From Asterionellopsis glacialis (taxonomy: Eukaryota; Bacillariophyta; Plagiogrammaphyceae; Rhaphoneidales; Asterionellopsidaceae): a stretch of DNA of 50,127 nucleotides. Positions within the stretch are counted from its first letter, which is position 1, and each line of letters starts with the position of its first letter. The stretch is from positions 1-50,127 of the forward strand of contig WKLE02001417.1 in the NCBI GenBank assembly GCA_014885115.2. Direction: 5' to 3'. Both the position numbers and the translations under genes were made by a program. The notes below the pieces were generated by a model. That model made no database searches and was not told the origin of the DNA. It saw only the letters and a list, made by a program, of their open reading frames with translations. This document shows, piece after piece, positions 17,988 to 29,392 of the stretch.

Positions 17988-19621
17988 ATTGTGAACTATA
18001 TATTAATAATCAGTTGGTTGATCCTTATCAGTGTATTTATCTTGAGCTTCCATGCTATTCCATGATGTGGATAGAACAGCAGTCCGATATTTAGTTGTTT
18101 GTTGCAAATGCAAGAAAGACGTTGCGTTGAAGATACTGGACCTTTTCGAAGATGTGTCTGTGGATTGGTATTTTGTTTGTTCGCCGTTGCTTTCTTCTGA
18201 TTTTTGTCAAGTTGAAAAGCATATTGTCTATTGCAGTAGCACCCAGTAAGTAGTCCTACTGGTTCTGCCAGTATAATTAGTCCTACCAGGTACCGTACCA
18301 GGTAGAGGTCCTACCAGGTATAATACCTGTACCAGGGTACTGACTGTGGTAGGACCTATACCTGACGTATTGTAACGAATTTTTAAAAATAGGGATTCGA
18401 AAGCCATAGTTACGGTAGGGATTTGAACGGGAGCTTGTGTAGAATTTGTGAAGTTTTTGCGTAGTCAGTAGTCCCAACAGGTACGGCACCGTTAGTAACT
18501 ATTTTTCCGGTTCAGGGACTAGGGTTTAGGGTAATTTTGATATGATTTTGGATGTGAATGCAGGTATTGTCAGCGTTGTAAGTAATTGAATAGTCTGTGT
18601 ATTATATGTCATCATAGCATGTCATGAGATTATAATTTATTATTATCAATTATTGTGGTTTTAAAAGTACTACTGTTTTGATAAGGAATCAGTGATGGTT
18701 GAATGAGGATGACGAGCAGTGAGGAGGTATGTGTGAGGCATAGGTGAGGCATGGTTCTACATGGTTCTACAGTCCCCCCTCAAAAGGGATTATTTTGCCA
18801 AGCTGGTGCAAACAGCAGGTGTGATGTAATTTCTTGCATACAACAGAGATATTTACATAATATGAAAACCTACAAGTATGGACAGTCGTGGAAACCATTT
18901 CTTAGACGATCAATTTTCCAAATGACAAGGACAAGAAGATAGGTTTTTTTTGTTCTATTGTACAAGCCCCCATGTTGCAAAAGCATGCTGCAATTTTTTC
19001 TCTTTCTATTTCTTTGGTTTCTTTTCTTTGAATCTCTTCTTATTCTATATGTTTGGTGATCTTACACTGATTTTATTAGAGAACTGTCTTGCTTGAAAAG
19101 CTTTTAGTTTGTATGTCACATCCGTTACCACATTCTTCTTGTTTTTAGACGCAAGTGTTCTCCACCTTCCCCACAAAGGTCTACAGAACTCGTAGTTTGT
19201 CCGTCTGACGTCGGTCTGTGAGTCATCTTCGACAAGACGATTCAATCGTACGGGAACGCACGGTGCCACGCACCACAGCCAACGGTACCAGAAGAAGCGT
19301 GTTCCAACGCACGAAACGTTCACGCACCTTGCATCACAGCGACCCACTCAAGAGAAAAGAACAACTCAACACATCACATCTTCTTTTCTCTGGTATCCCT
19401 CGTTTGAACCACTGCATCCTTGTTGTTGAAACGTTGACGGTAACCTTTGAAAGATAACGTTGGCGGCTTTTGATCAAGAAAGAAGCAACACTATCGAAAT
19501 TAGTAGACTCTCGTTGGAAAGGACATATTTGTTTTTTCGTTTGTGGGGATTTACTGAATAAAACCTTCATTTTCGGTTCTACAATAAAAGAAACCGTCGA
19601 ATATTTTTACAAGAAGAATAA
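17988..19621. other. Intergenic, with a dense dispersed-motif cluster at 18241-18500
   Basis: I find no supportable gene. The densest motif cluster near this gene lies at 18241-18500: AGTCCTACTGG, AGTCCTACCAGGTACC, GTACCAGGTAGAGGTCC, TACCAGGTATAATACCTG, GGTAGGACCTATACCTG and others, in both orientations. Two similar short segments, AGGGATTCGAAAGC and AGGGATTTGAACGGG, follow at about 18391-18436. They resemble a tRNA B-box loosely, but no stem forms. The stretch from 18500 to 19620 is AT-rich, with only short chance frames. Confidence 0.5.
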
Positions 19622-22478
19622 ATGAAGATTTGTATTCCTTCCAAAATATTTGTGTCTTTTACGATGGCGCATTTATTGATTGCAGCGTTCAGCTCTTCCA
19701 AAACCACGTCTATGCGGTTTGCAGTAAGGGCGTTCACAGTCTCAAGTACACCTTCTCGTGTCGCTTTTCAAAGTGCTGTCCGACCGCTCGTAGCCCGTAG
19801 CACTGATATTACCAGACGCTCTCTTTCATCCCGAGCTGCAACTCCTGTGGATGAAGATCTGGATAAAGCTCTTGATGATATTTTGGGTGATGCCTTCTTC
19901 GAGGCTGAAAATCCTGATGATATGGAACCAGGTAACCACATCAAAGGATCTCATCCAATGCCCAAGAACCTAGTTGCACAGGTAAGTAATATGTCACCGT
20001 TGAAACAAAAAATGCCTAATTTCTTGTGTCTTTTTCAAATAAGCACTTACCTAATCTCCTTCTCTATCTCTTTGAATCAATTTGTATTGAATTGTGATAG
20101 GATGATCCTGTTGATTTCACGGATCCCAAGTTCTTGTCGACCTCCAATCCTCATTGGGTGCAGGCGGGTTTGTCTCCTGCCGTTATTGATGTTCTTAGTG
20201 GGAAGGGAATTACTAGGTTCACTCCTGTTCAAGGAGAAGCATTTGGTCCAGTTTTGGCTGGTAGGGACGTAATTGGAAGATCTCGTACTGGTACAGGAAA
20301 GACTTTAGCATTCGGTATGCCCAGTTTGACTCGTCTAGTGAAACTGGCTGCCCAAAAGGGTAACATTGACCAAAATGGTCGCTACCGTCGTGGTAGACTT
20401 GTCTCGATGATTGTTCTTTGTCCCACGCGAGAATTGGCTCGACAGGTTCAAGAAGAAATTGCACAGATTGCTCGTCCGTTAGGACTTTTTACAGAAGTCT
20501 TCCATGGTGGAGTTTCGTACGATCCGCAAGCAAGGGCGCTTCGGAACGGATTGGATATTCTCGTTGGAACACCAGGTAGAGTTATTGATCACATTAATCG
20601 TGGTAACCTCGATCTGTCCGAGTGTGATATTGCAGTTCTTGATGAAGCTGATGAGATGCTTAATATGGGTTTTGCGGACGACGTGGAAACAATTCTTGAA
20701 GGGATTGGATCAGCAAACGACGAAAAAACACAGTGCCTTTTGTTTTCGGCAACAACTCCTCCATGGGTAAAACAAATTGGACGTCAGTACCAGCAAGATG
20801 TACTTTCTATTGATGCAACTGCTGAAGATACCGGTGCGCGTACAGCCAAGACCGTCCGTCATATGGCCATTCAGCTCCCTCCTGGTCCTGATTCTAAAAA
20901 GGCTATCTTGGAAGATATCATTGCTGTAGAGATTTCAAAAGATGCAAACTATGAAAGCGACGGCGAAGACTCTGACCTTGAGGATAACCCCATTGCTGCT
21001 GCAGTCGCTGCCAACAAGAAGAAGGGCAATTCTGCAGTTCAGCAGAAGATCTTCGGAAAAACCATTGTTTTCACTGAAACAAAACGTGATGCAGATGAAC
21101 TTGTTTCTGGTAGCGTCTTCAAGAGTCTTACGGCTCAGGTATGATTCAGAATTATTGTTTTGATCGCAAGTTGTTCATTTTTTCTACTTAACTTGAACTC
21201 ACATTTCATTTTGATCGCTTGTTTGCGAAAGGCTCTTCACGGTGACGTTGGTCAGAAGCAGCGTGATGCAACGTTGAATGCTTTCCGTGCTGGTGCATTC
21301 AATGTGCTTGTTGCTACTGATGTGGCTGCTCGCGGAATTGATATCAAGGATGTTGATCTTGTCATTCAATTCTCACCACCACGTGATGTAGACACATATG
21401 TGCATCGTTCCGGTAGAACAGGTAGAGCAGGCGCTAAGGGTACTTCCGTTCTTCTATTTGATCCAAGACAGGCTCGCGATATTGTGAAAATCGAAAGGGA
21501 ATTAGGTCATGGATTTAAGTTCGAGCTTGCTGGTCCCCCTTCAATCGAAGCGGCACTTGGCGCTGCTGCCAAAACTTCTGCCATTGCATGCAAAAGTATT
21601 CCAGAAGAAACCGCCGAATTCTTCAAGGAAGCTGCTGAAGCTCTCCTTGAAGAAGCAGAAGATCCCGCTGATGTTGTGGCTAAATGTCTAGCTGCTATTT
21701 CACGACGTGCCAACGAGGTTCAAAGTCGATCATTGCTAACTGGAGAACTTGGTCTGGCCACGGTAGAAATGAAGAACTCTCGAGGAAGAAATGTATCACC
21801 CGGAGATGTTATGTTTACTGTTTCGAAGCTCTCTAGAATGAGCCGTCGTGAGGGAGATTTATCATTTGACAGTGATGTCGGAAAGATCAAAAGCAATGCC
21901 GAGAGTGGCTCTGCTATTTTTGACATGAGTGTAAGTAGCTGGCATTTCTGAAACAAGCATGATGGTAATTTTGTTTTCGCAATAAGATATACTCAAACAA
22001 AATCTTCTGTTGGTTTCTGAACTCCTAATAACAGGTTGACGATGCAGCTAAGTTGATTGAATTCAGTAAAGATATTGATGCCGGTGGCCACTCTTTCAGC
22101 ATTCTGAAGGAAATGGAGATTGAACGTGGACACGATTTCGGAAAGAATTTCCGTCAGGGAGGCGGCAGATATGGAAATAACAACAGAAGGGGGGGGTACC
22201 AGAATAATCGTGGTGGTGGCTACATGCAACGCGATTACCGCGGAGGACAAAATGGCCGCTACCAAAGAGGAACGAATAACAACTATCGCGATAACCGAAG
22301 TCAATCCAACTATGAAAACCGCCGCCCTCGCCAGGATCAGGAAGGTGGATACCGTGGGCGGAATCAGGAAGGTGGATACCGCGGGCGCAGATATGAGGGT
22401 GGTGGACAGCGAAACGGTTATCAGGGGCGTACTAAGAGGTATGACGACGGCGGTAAAGCAGGAGGCGACGGCTGGTAA
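19622..22478 (+). CDS. Organellar DEAD-box ATP-dependent RNA helicase with RGG tail (4 exons)
   Basis: An RNA-dependent ATPase that remodels RNA or RNP. Exons are 19622-19981, 20101-21138, 21232-21930 and 22035-22478, all in phase 0 with GTAAGT/GTATGA donors (846 aa). Helicase motifs in order: Q motif FTPVQGEAF near 160, I SRTGTGKT near 181, Ia PTRELA near 229, II DEAD near 301, III SAT near 336, IV KTIVFTETK near 439, V VATDVAARGIDI near 493, and VI HRSGRTGRAG near 524. An acidic insert (SDGEDSDLED) sits before motif IV. The last exon encodes an Arg/Gly-rich tail with duplicated QEGGYRGR units, typical of an RNA-binding RGG box. The N-terminus (MRFAVRAFTVSSTPSRVAF, then RRSLSSRA) looks like a mitochondrial presequence. 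In-frame Met codons at 1, 15 and 31 are all possible starts, and Met31 gives the cleanest presequence. Confidence 0.92.
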
Positions 22479-22672
22479 AGAATAATATATTTTTGTAACT
22501 TTAAAAACGCATTGCAAGAAGCAGAGTACTCGTCCGCATTTTCTGTTAACATGTGCTATGTTCATAAATTTTATTGTGTTATAATCGGTCCTTTGTATAC
22601 TTCCGTACATCTATGTAAAGAACAAGTTCTCTAGCAACATTCATGAACGGAGAAGAACTCATTTTAGCCACT
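22479..22672. other. Convergent 3'-3' spacer, 194 bp
   Basis: This spacer lies between the stops of the helicase (+) and the FYVE-lipase (-). It is AT-rich, and it contains no copies of the dispersed GTACCAGGTAC-type motif. Confidence 0.5.
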
Positions 22673-25600
22673 TCACGTAGAAGTAGTTACAGAAGCATTG
22701 ATACGAGATGCAAGTTCGTCTACAACGAGACTTCTTCGCTCTCGTTGACGCTCAGGCTGATTGGGTTCGGCAACAGATTTATCTAGTGCAGGAGAAGTTG
22801 ATGATGTGGGAGAACTTCGCACAGATTCACCCGTTACAAATTGCTCAGCCACTATAGTGTTCGCTTTTTGTTGACTTTCACTTGCAATGAAACTACTTGT
22901 CAGGGCTTCTCCTGTCTGCCCGGTTAAAACACCACCAATATCGTTGTAGCACCTATCACAAACCCGAACAGGAAGTGAGATACCTATTGTTGGGAGTGGC
23001 ATACGATTTTTTGAGCATGGATCGCAAACAAGAGTACCACATGAGCGGCAATTGTGTTTGTCACGAGCTGCTTGAGCTTCGGTGTCGGATGTGCTAGCCC
23101 ACGTGAATCTACTTGCACAGCAAGAGCAAGTGTCATCCTCGTCAAAAGCTGTCCACCTAGGAAGGCCTTCTTGAGCACTCCGCACTGATTGAACTTCTAA
23201 TAGACTTTCATAATAGTTTTTTGAGGTATGATCTGAAAGCATGTTGCCAGCGAGACTTATGCGGCGAAGTTCTCGGAAAGCACGAGGAACGTAAGCAGCT
23301 TTGTATCCACCACGATGCGTGTAGATATGTACAATTCTACCAGGGAGAAACATTCTTGGGAGCGGTGTTTCCTCAAGCATCACGGCACACATATCGTCGC
23401 TTTCTTCAAGTTCTCCTGATGATTCCGATCCGTAGGGAGAATCTTTTATGGGGGTTTTCTCCGTGGCAGACAGGTTTTCGTCCAGAGATGCGTCAAAAGA
23501 TTCGTCAAATTTAGCCCAGCTCTCATCTTCTACCTCAGTAGGTAGCGGTACAGCCTTAGCATTTGCATGTTCTTTCATTCTGCTATCGTTCAAAAACTCT
23601 CGGGTATTTATTAAACTATCAAAACCACTAGTTGACTCCTCGTCACCCTCTAAGAGAGACTCTTCAGCATCATAGAATTCGTCACCATCGATCACTACGC
23701 CCTGGGTACGGTAGTCAATCCCCCCCATGTAATCGAGGAGCAAATGAGGCCCGGCATTAGCAGCACTTTCTGACTGATCTGTTTCTCCTTTATCCTCAGC
23801 TTCTTTGTTCTCGGTAGCAACATCGTCATCTTCTCCAGGGCAAATGATGATACTTTCGTCGCCCGTGGCACTTTTTTGTTCTCCACCCTCTTCACGAGAG
23901 AGCTCCTCTGATACATCGCTTGAGCTCACAAGTTTCCCTTGAACTGACAATAGCTTTCGCTTTCCAACCTGTATCTGCTTACGACAGTAACGCTTGAAGG
24001 ATCTTGAAGTTGACTTGTTCATCGTAAAACCACTTCTCCAACGAGGCGCCCAAGCGGTTCTCGCTCTTTCTGTAATTGCTATCAGATCATTTGTCAAATG
24101 CGCTTTGACCCACGTTTCACGGATATGAAGGAGATGCTTCAGCAGAGAGCGAATGCTCGTAGGAGTCAATCGTGGGACGACATCATCGTGCAAGACAACA
24201 GTTGTGACGAATGACTTGACATAGTCTGAAAGCTTCGCATCGACACACGACGGTGTTCCATATCCATACACACGAAGCATATCGTTACGCTGAACAACTG
24301 AATTTTTGCCTTCATTTCCACTGTTACTCAAAGCAGATTTCATAGCATTTTCTAATGAAGGCTCAAGATTTGCTAGATTTTCTATGTGTCGTAAAATCAA
24401 GGCGCCAAGTAATGTAGCAACACCGCCTCCGAGGGAATGACCGGTGATTCTAATCCTATATCCATTTTCTACGAGATGAAGAATGCAATCAATGTGTTCT
24501 CTGTACAAATTGAGTGCGGCACTGGCCATTCCACACACAGCTAAGCCCTGTCCTCTAAAAACTGGTGTCCAATCATCTTCAGATCGTCCTCCTTCAGCTT
24601 CCTCTGGAAAAGGGACAGGCATCTGTCGAATATCTGTAACGACATCATTAATAGTAGCTGTGCCTCTGACAGCAAAACAAGCAATCTTTTGTTCACGATG
24701 TATAAAGAGCGCGGATGCTGGACGATCAAGAGTATCCTGATCAAGATGAGCATACAAAAGTCGCCATCCTTGTTGTGCGGCTAAAAGTTGCATGTCAACC
24801 TCTCGAGTAGCATAAACAAAATTCATTGCAATTGGTGCGTAAAATATAAGAGATGAGATGACTGCATCTGAAACAGACTCACATACCGGTGTGAAAGGTA
24901 GATCTTCAGGAATAGAGCCATCGTCTTGGTTCGGTTTTTTCGCGTCTGCCTGGCTCTCTTCGGACTCACGTTCAACACTTGCCGAATCTTTGTTGTGTGA
25001 AATTTCTGTATCACCGCCATTCTGTTGCTGACTTTGAATTGCACTATCTGCCATGGCAATCAGGTTTGTCACGCTGTCAGACAAAGGATCGTACGCATCT
25101 GTAGTGTCCACCAATGAAGAGTCCTTATTGTCCGCACGTGCTGCTGAGCTTTTTTCCTCCGAAATGGTTGACAGTTTTTCCTGGCGCTGGGGGCTTTCTG
25201 TCCAGGCAGAAACAAATGGGCCCCATTCTTCTCCTTCTTCACTTGAATTCACACTGTTGATTTTGTCTGTGCTGTTATTCCTTGGAACTGGACGGACTGT
25301 ATGTATCAGATGCTCCCGTTCGGGACTCATGCCTCTCAAGGCTCGGTGCTGTGCTAATGCATAGAAAATAGCAGCGCTCAACTCATGCACCGAAAGGGGC
25401 CAAGCAGTTTTGTTGATACCGAGCGCTCGACATAATAAATCAGCAGCTGCCATAAATTCCTTTCTTAGAATGAGGCCATAAATACCTTTGATTCCGTGTT
25501 TGCGGAGAACATCAATTGTTTCGACAGCCACATGAGCCTGTGCGCCAAGGGGTATAGATTTCAGCATAGCAATAGATGCCTTTGTTATACGCAGAGCTGC

Positions 25601-26768
25601 ATCCTCTACTGTATCAACTCCAGTCTCGAAGTAAGGTACTAATTCTCCCGCGAGGAAATCACGACACCTTGCCCTCCGCCACTGTTTAAAAAAAAAGCAC
25701 GCAGTACATGAGTTAAATAATTCGAACGAAAATGTAAAATATCACATGAATTTGTCATGTACGCACCGCAATTCGTTCGGCTAAATCACGGTCAGTCAAC
25801 AATCGTTTGCAAGAATCACACACTCTTTCTGGAACTTGAGGGTGGTATCCCAAGTGAGGCAGTGTCGCAGTCCACGGAGAATGGGTACCACAGTAGCTAT
25901 TTCCACACAAACGACAGTGATGTCTCAACAAGGTCGGTCCAAAAGGCTTAGCACATTTAAAACACATATCTGCTTTTTGCCACTTGGGTCGCTGTGAAGG
26001 TTGTGGTACAAGAGTCCGAGCTCTGTCGAAATCTTCCTCGTCAGTGTCGGCATCGTCATCTTCCTCATCATCCACAACCTTCTTGTTGCTTTCACTACTT
26101 TGACTACTACCATGTTCACTAAGAAAGGCACTAGTCCTCCATTCCTTGACAAGTTGCCGATCGACCCATGCAAGACTGGAAAATGGAGGAAAATCAATGC
26201 GTTCCGCGTGTGCTTCAAGCTCCTTGTCTTCGTTTTGGATTATCAAATCTGGTGAACGGAAATATCCAGAAGACTTCCCCAGATCTGAGTACTGTCTTCG
26301 CCATTGTGCCTGTGAGTAGGAAAGACAAGAATAATGACACAGACGCTGTACGGAAGTGCTTAATAACTCCTTTGCGGCGGCTGGTAAGATATGTGTGGAA
26401 AGTTCCTTGAAAGATGGTGCAGGTCCGACAACTACTGTACAATTATTGTTTTGAAAGTCATCGCAAAAACTACTTAGATGGTCTGGATCATCAATAGATT
26501 CTACCGAAAAGCAAGATGAATTGCTCGGAAGACCAGAATAAGATTGAGTCGTGCGATCGTACTCTTGCTCGTCGTCAGCGCTGTCGTGATTGTGATCGGA
26601 ATTGGAGCTGTAATCAGAATCTGCCTTGGTTGGACTTGGTGGTTCAAACCATGATTTTGGAGGGGGGAGCAACTGTTCTTCTTCTTCACTATTATAGTCC
26701 ACATCGTCGATCGTATAGTCCAGTCTATGTGGTTTCGTGTCGTCTTGTATTGTACTAACGCTTGCCAT
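22673..26768 (-). CDS. FYVE - diacylglycerol-lipase-like (Lipase_3) - FYVE protein (2 exons)
   Basis: Exon 1 is 26768-25767 and exon 2 is 25681-22673, giving 1336 aa. The intron 25766-25682 has GTGCGT...AACAG. Splicing is supported because exon 2 stays open upstream of its first ATG and the phase is kept. Residues 265-325 form a FYVE-type zinc finger (CFKC, RHHCRLCG, CDSC), which in the family binds PI3P on endosomes. The lipase region has FAVRGTATINDVVTDIRQ, the nucleophile elbow GHSLGGG near 748, HDDVVPRLTP (likely catalytic Asp) near 833, and LPGRIVHIYTHRGG followed by LSDHTSKNYYESL, whose His near 1151 matches the catalytic His of diacylglycerol lipases. A second FYVE-type finger lies at about 1184-1246 (CSCC, HNCRSCG, CDPCS, RVCDRCY). 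Expected activity is sn-1 hydrolysis of diacylglycerol at PI3P membranes. Acidic low-complexity linkers separate the domains. Confidence 0.9.
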
Positions 26769-27475
26769 GATTCCAGTTACCTTACGCTGTCATTGCAGAG
26801 AAGCACCAAGAAACAAAAAAGAGAGAAACTACAAGCAGAATTTCAATAGATGATAATTTTTGTTCTGCGAGATGCGACGAAGCGATTTTTTGTTAGAGGC
26901 GAACTCTTCAACCTGTGTCTGTGCGCAAAACAACGTTCGTTTTTGATGTCATGGTAAGGGTTACGTATTCGCGTAGAATCCTACGCAAATTCTGTACCGT
27001 ATATGGTGACGCAATCACATCAGTCGTACCAGCCAACCACAGCGCGGGGGGGCAAAGTCAGTCGGGTCAAATTACTCGGAGGGCGAAAGAGACGCATTGT
27101 GATTGGCTCTCTCTCGAGTCGAGATCTAGTTTAATTCTTCTTTTTGTTTGTAGGCATGTTATGCTCGTGGTATCAAGCATTGACAACTAATCATCTGATG
27201 TTGTATTATTGTATACAAAAAAGGCAAGTCTAAGGTTCAAAAATCATCAAAGTGTACTCAAATAGATACCACAGTATGATCCAAAAAAATGTTAACTTTT
27301 TGAAGTGGAAGCAAAGAACGACAAAGTGAATGAACCTTCTTGGAAAGAAGTGATAAACATTCATTGACAACTACATCATTTTGGAGCTCCATAAAATGAA
27401 CGAAATTATGCTGCTTCATTTTTTACTACAGGTAAAGTATGTCCGTTTGATGTTAGAATGTTAAAAGATTTGTGT
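26769..27475. other. Intergenic spacer, 707 bp
   Basis: This is the upstream region of the FYVE-lipase and the downstream region of the sulfotransferase-like gene. A short hairpin, GCGTAGAATCCTACGC, lies near 26971. I see no gene, and only weak matches to the dispersed motif (GTACCGTAT, CGTACCAGCC). Confidence 0.4.
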
Positions 27476-28537
27476 CTATAGTTCTTCTTTACCCGTACTT
27501 TCACATGTAACTTCCACTGTACCCCCAAAGTTACAAATTACTCCTCGAGCTTTTGAAGCTTTCATTTCTGCAATGCGCTCATCAAACAGTTTCTCAGCAC
27601 GTTCCAACAAAATCGTATCAAGCTTATTACGATCTTCTAATTCTTTCAAAAGTGCCTCTCTCTCAGACTCGGCTTCAGGGAAGTTAGATGTTGTACCAGC
27701 CGACGCCCCCAGTTGTGCAGTCCCTTTCTCTAAAGGCCTGTCCCAATAGGATTCCGTCAGCAAACTAGGATCAGCGCAAGTTGCAAAAGCCAACAAATCG
27801 ATTGAGTCTTTGAGCCGATGAAATAGACCATACCACAAAAAATTCTCTGAAAGTCGTTTCCAAGCCATTTGAAGGACTGGAGAGTCTTCGCCTAATTTAT
27901 TTTGTTCTGTCATGTATTCATCTGTCATTGGTGGAGGATCGATCGATTTGATCATAACACGTTCGTCATTATTTTCTCTTCCGAGCATCCTTGTCATCTG
28001 GTTCGAACGCCAATGAGCTTTATGTAACCATTCCCGAAAACTAAGATCGTGTATCTCTTTAGATGGTCTGTCAAAATACTTTCTTACTCTATAAAACTTT
28101 TGTGCGTAACTAACAGGATTTCGAACTGTGGTCAACATATACGATTGTCCATCTTGGTTGAATCTTGACACAACGGTATCAAAGGGATAGTGCCCATCAT
28201 GCATGTTGTCAAACTCTAAACTGACAAACGGATCGTTTTCAGAAGTTGAATTTTTGAAACATAAGGTTTCACAACCTACCGATGAATAACGTGCAACACT
28301 TCCACTTCCTGTAATGATTGGCATATCAGATCTGATTTTTGTCGATGCTGTAGCCGGAATTGTCACACGAACTACACGCCTCGATGGTCGAGTTTCCGAA
28401 TCAAGACGAGATGCAATTTCTGATTTCGAAAGGCAATACGTTTCATCGACATTGTCGGACGCGGTTGAAACAGCCAGGACAAATACCAATGTGGTAAAAA
28501 TCGCAACGAGGGAGCGCAACTTGTGGAAAGATGTCAT
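27476..28537 (-). CDS. Secretory-pathway sulfotransferase-like protein
   Basis: A 353-aa protein counted from the ATG at 28537. The open frame extends 13 codons further upstream but has no ATG there, and Met at 28537 opens a good signal peptide or anchor (LVAIFTTLVFVLAVSTASDN). The body resembles Golgi sulfotransferases: VTIPATASTKI stands where the PAPS 5'-phosphosulfate loop (PKTxSTxL type) is expected, and TTVRNPVSYAQKFYRVRKYF where the 3'-phosphate loop lies. FREWL with NQMTRMLG, and SENFLWYGLFHRLKDSIDLL, match the later helices of the Sulfotransfer_2 group. The loop lysine is replaced by Ala, and the Ser of the 3' loop by Lys, so activity is uncertain. The C-terminus is KEEL, a possible ER-retrieval signal. 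It is transcribed away from the PPR gene. Confidence 0.7.
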   Translation of the reverse strand: MTSFHKLRSLVAIFTTLVFVLAVSTASDNVDETYCLSKSEIASRLDSETRPSRRVVRVTIPATASTKIRSDMPIITGSGSVARYSSVGCETLCFKNSTSENDPFVSLEFDNMHDGHYPFDTVVSRFNQDGQSYMLTTVRNPVSYAQKFYRVRKYFDRPSKEIHDLSFREWLHKAHWRSNQMTRMLGRENNDERVMIKSIDPPPMTDEYMTEQNKLGEDSPVLQMAWKRLSENFLWYGLFHRLKDSIDLLAFATCADPSLLTESYWDRPLEKGTAQLGASAGTTSNFPEAESEREALLKELEDRNKLDTILLERAEKLFDERIAEMKASKARGVICNFGGTVEVTCESTGKEEL

Positions 28538-29392
28538 GGGGATGACGGTTCGAAAGGGATCTAAAATATATTGCACTACTGTAGGACTGGACTACGAGTA
28601 CAGTAGCCGCTCGCGATGGATAATAATAAGTGTAGTAGTCAGTCTAATCTCGAAGGCACTGTATCCGCTCTTTCAGTCCCCGAGGTTCGGCATTATGTGG
28701 GCGTTGGGTAGACTCTCTAGGACTATCAATGCAAAACTGATTAAAATTAGCTGGTACTTCAATGTCTTGTGGGAATACCTGTAGACCAGACAGAGAAGGT
28801 GCCCAGATAATGGCCGGCGGGTGCATGTATGGGAACCGCAACCGTATATTTGATATTGTCTATTGAACTTGAAAAGCGTTTTCTGTATTTGAAATAGATC
28901 TTTTACGCTCGTTATTCTATCTTTGAAGGTAATACACATGATATTATTACAATACGAATATTTACATAAAAATACATATAAAATGATACAAAACAGTGTG
29001 AACTTCTTTCCAACGGTCGCCAAATTTTCCCAGGGATGATGACAGCGTGTTGCGAGTTGTGACATTCATTTTGTACCATAGGAGTGACTGACGTTTGCTC
29101 TTCAGGCCCGCGTAGTCCTACGGTAGGTCTTAACTACTAATGTAGGACCCTACCAGTACCCAGAGGTACCGGTAGGACCCTCTGAGAAAGAGTTCCATTC
29201 TGCGGGGAACCAAACCCCACTGGCTGGAGGAGAGACAAAACAGCTCTGAGGCCTGCCTGAGAGCAAAAGAAAAAACGCCGTCGTAGTATCTGTTCTGTTC
29301 TGCCTTTGGGTGTTGTGGGAGGATTTATGGATTTGTGAGAGACGCCATTGCTGTATTCAACTGCCCTCAATCGGCCTAAAGCTCGAAACACC
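28538..29392. other. Divergent intergenic region between sulfotransferase-like and PPR genes
   Basis: An 855-bp region that should contain both promoters. Motif copies cluster at each end: GTAGGACTGGACTACGAGTAC near 28580-28600 beside the sulfotransferase, and AGTCCTACGGTAGGTC, TAGGACCCTACCAGTACCC and GGTACCGGTAGGACC at 29110-29180 ahead of the PPR gene. No gene was found. Confidence 0.5.

Noticed and set aside
18391..18436. tRNA-like B-box sequences
   Set aside because: The surrounding bases cannot form T- and acceptor-stems of the right length.
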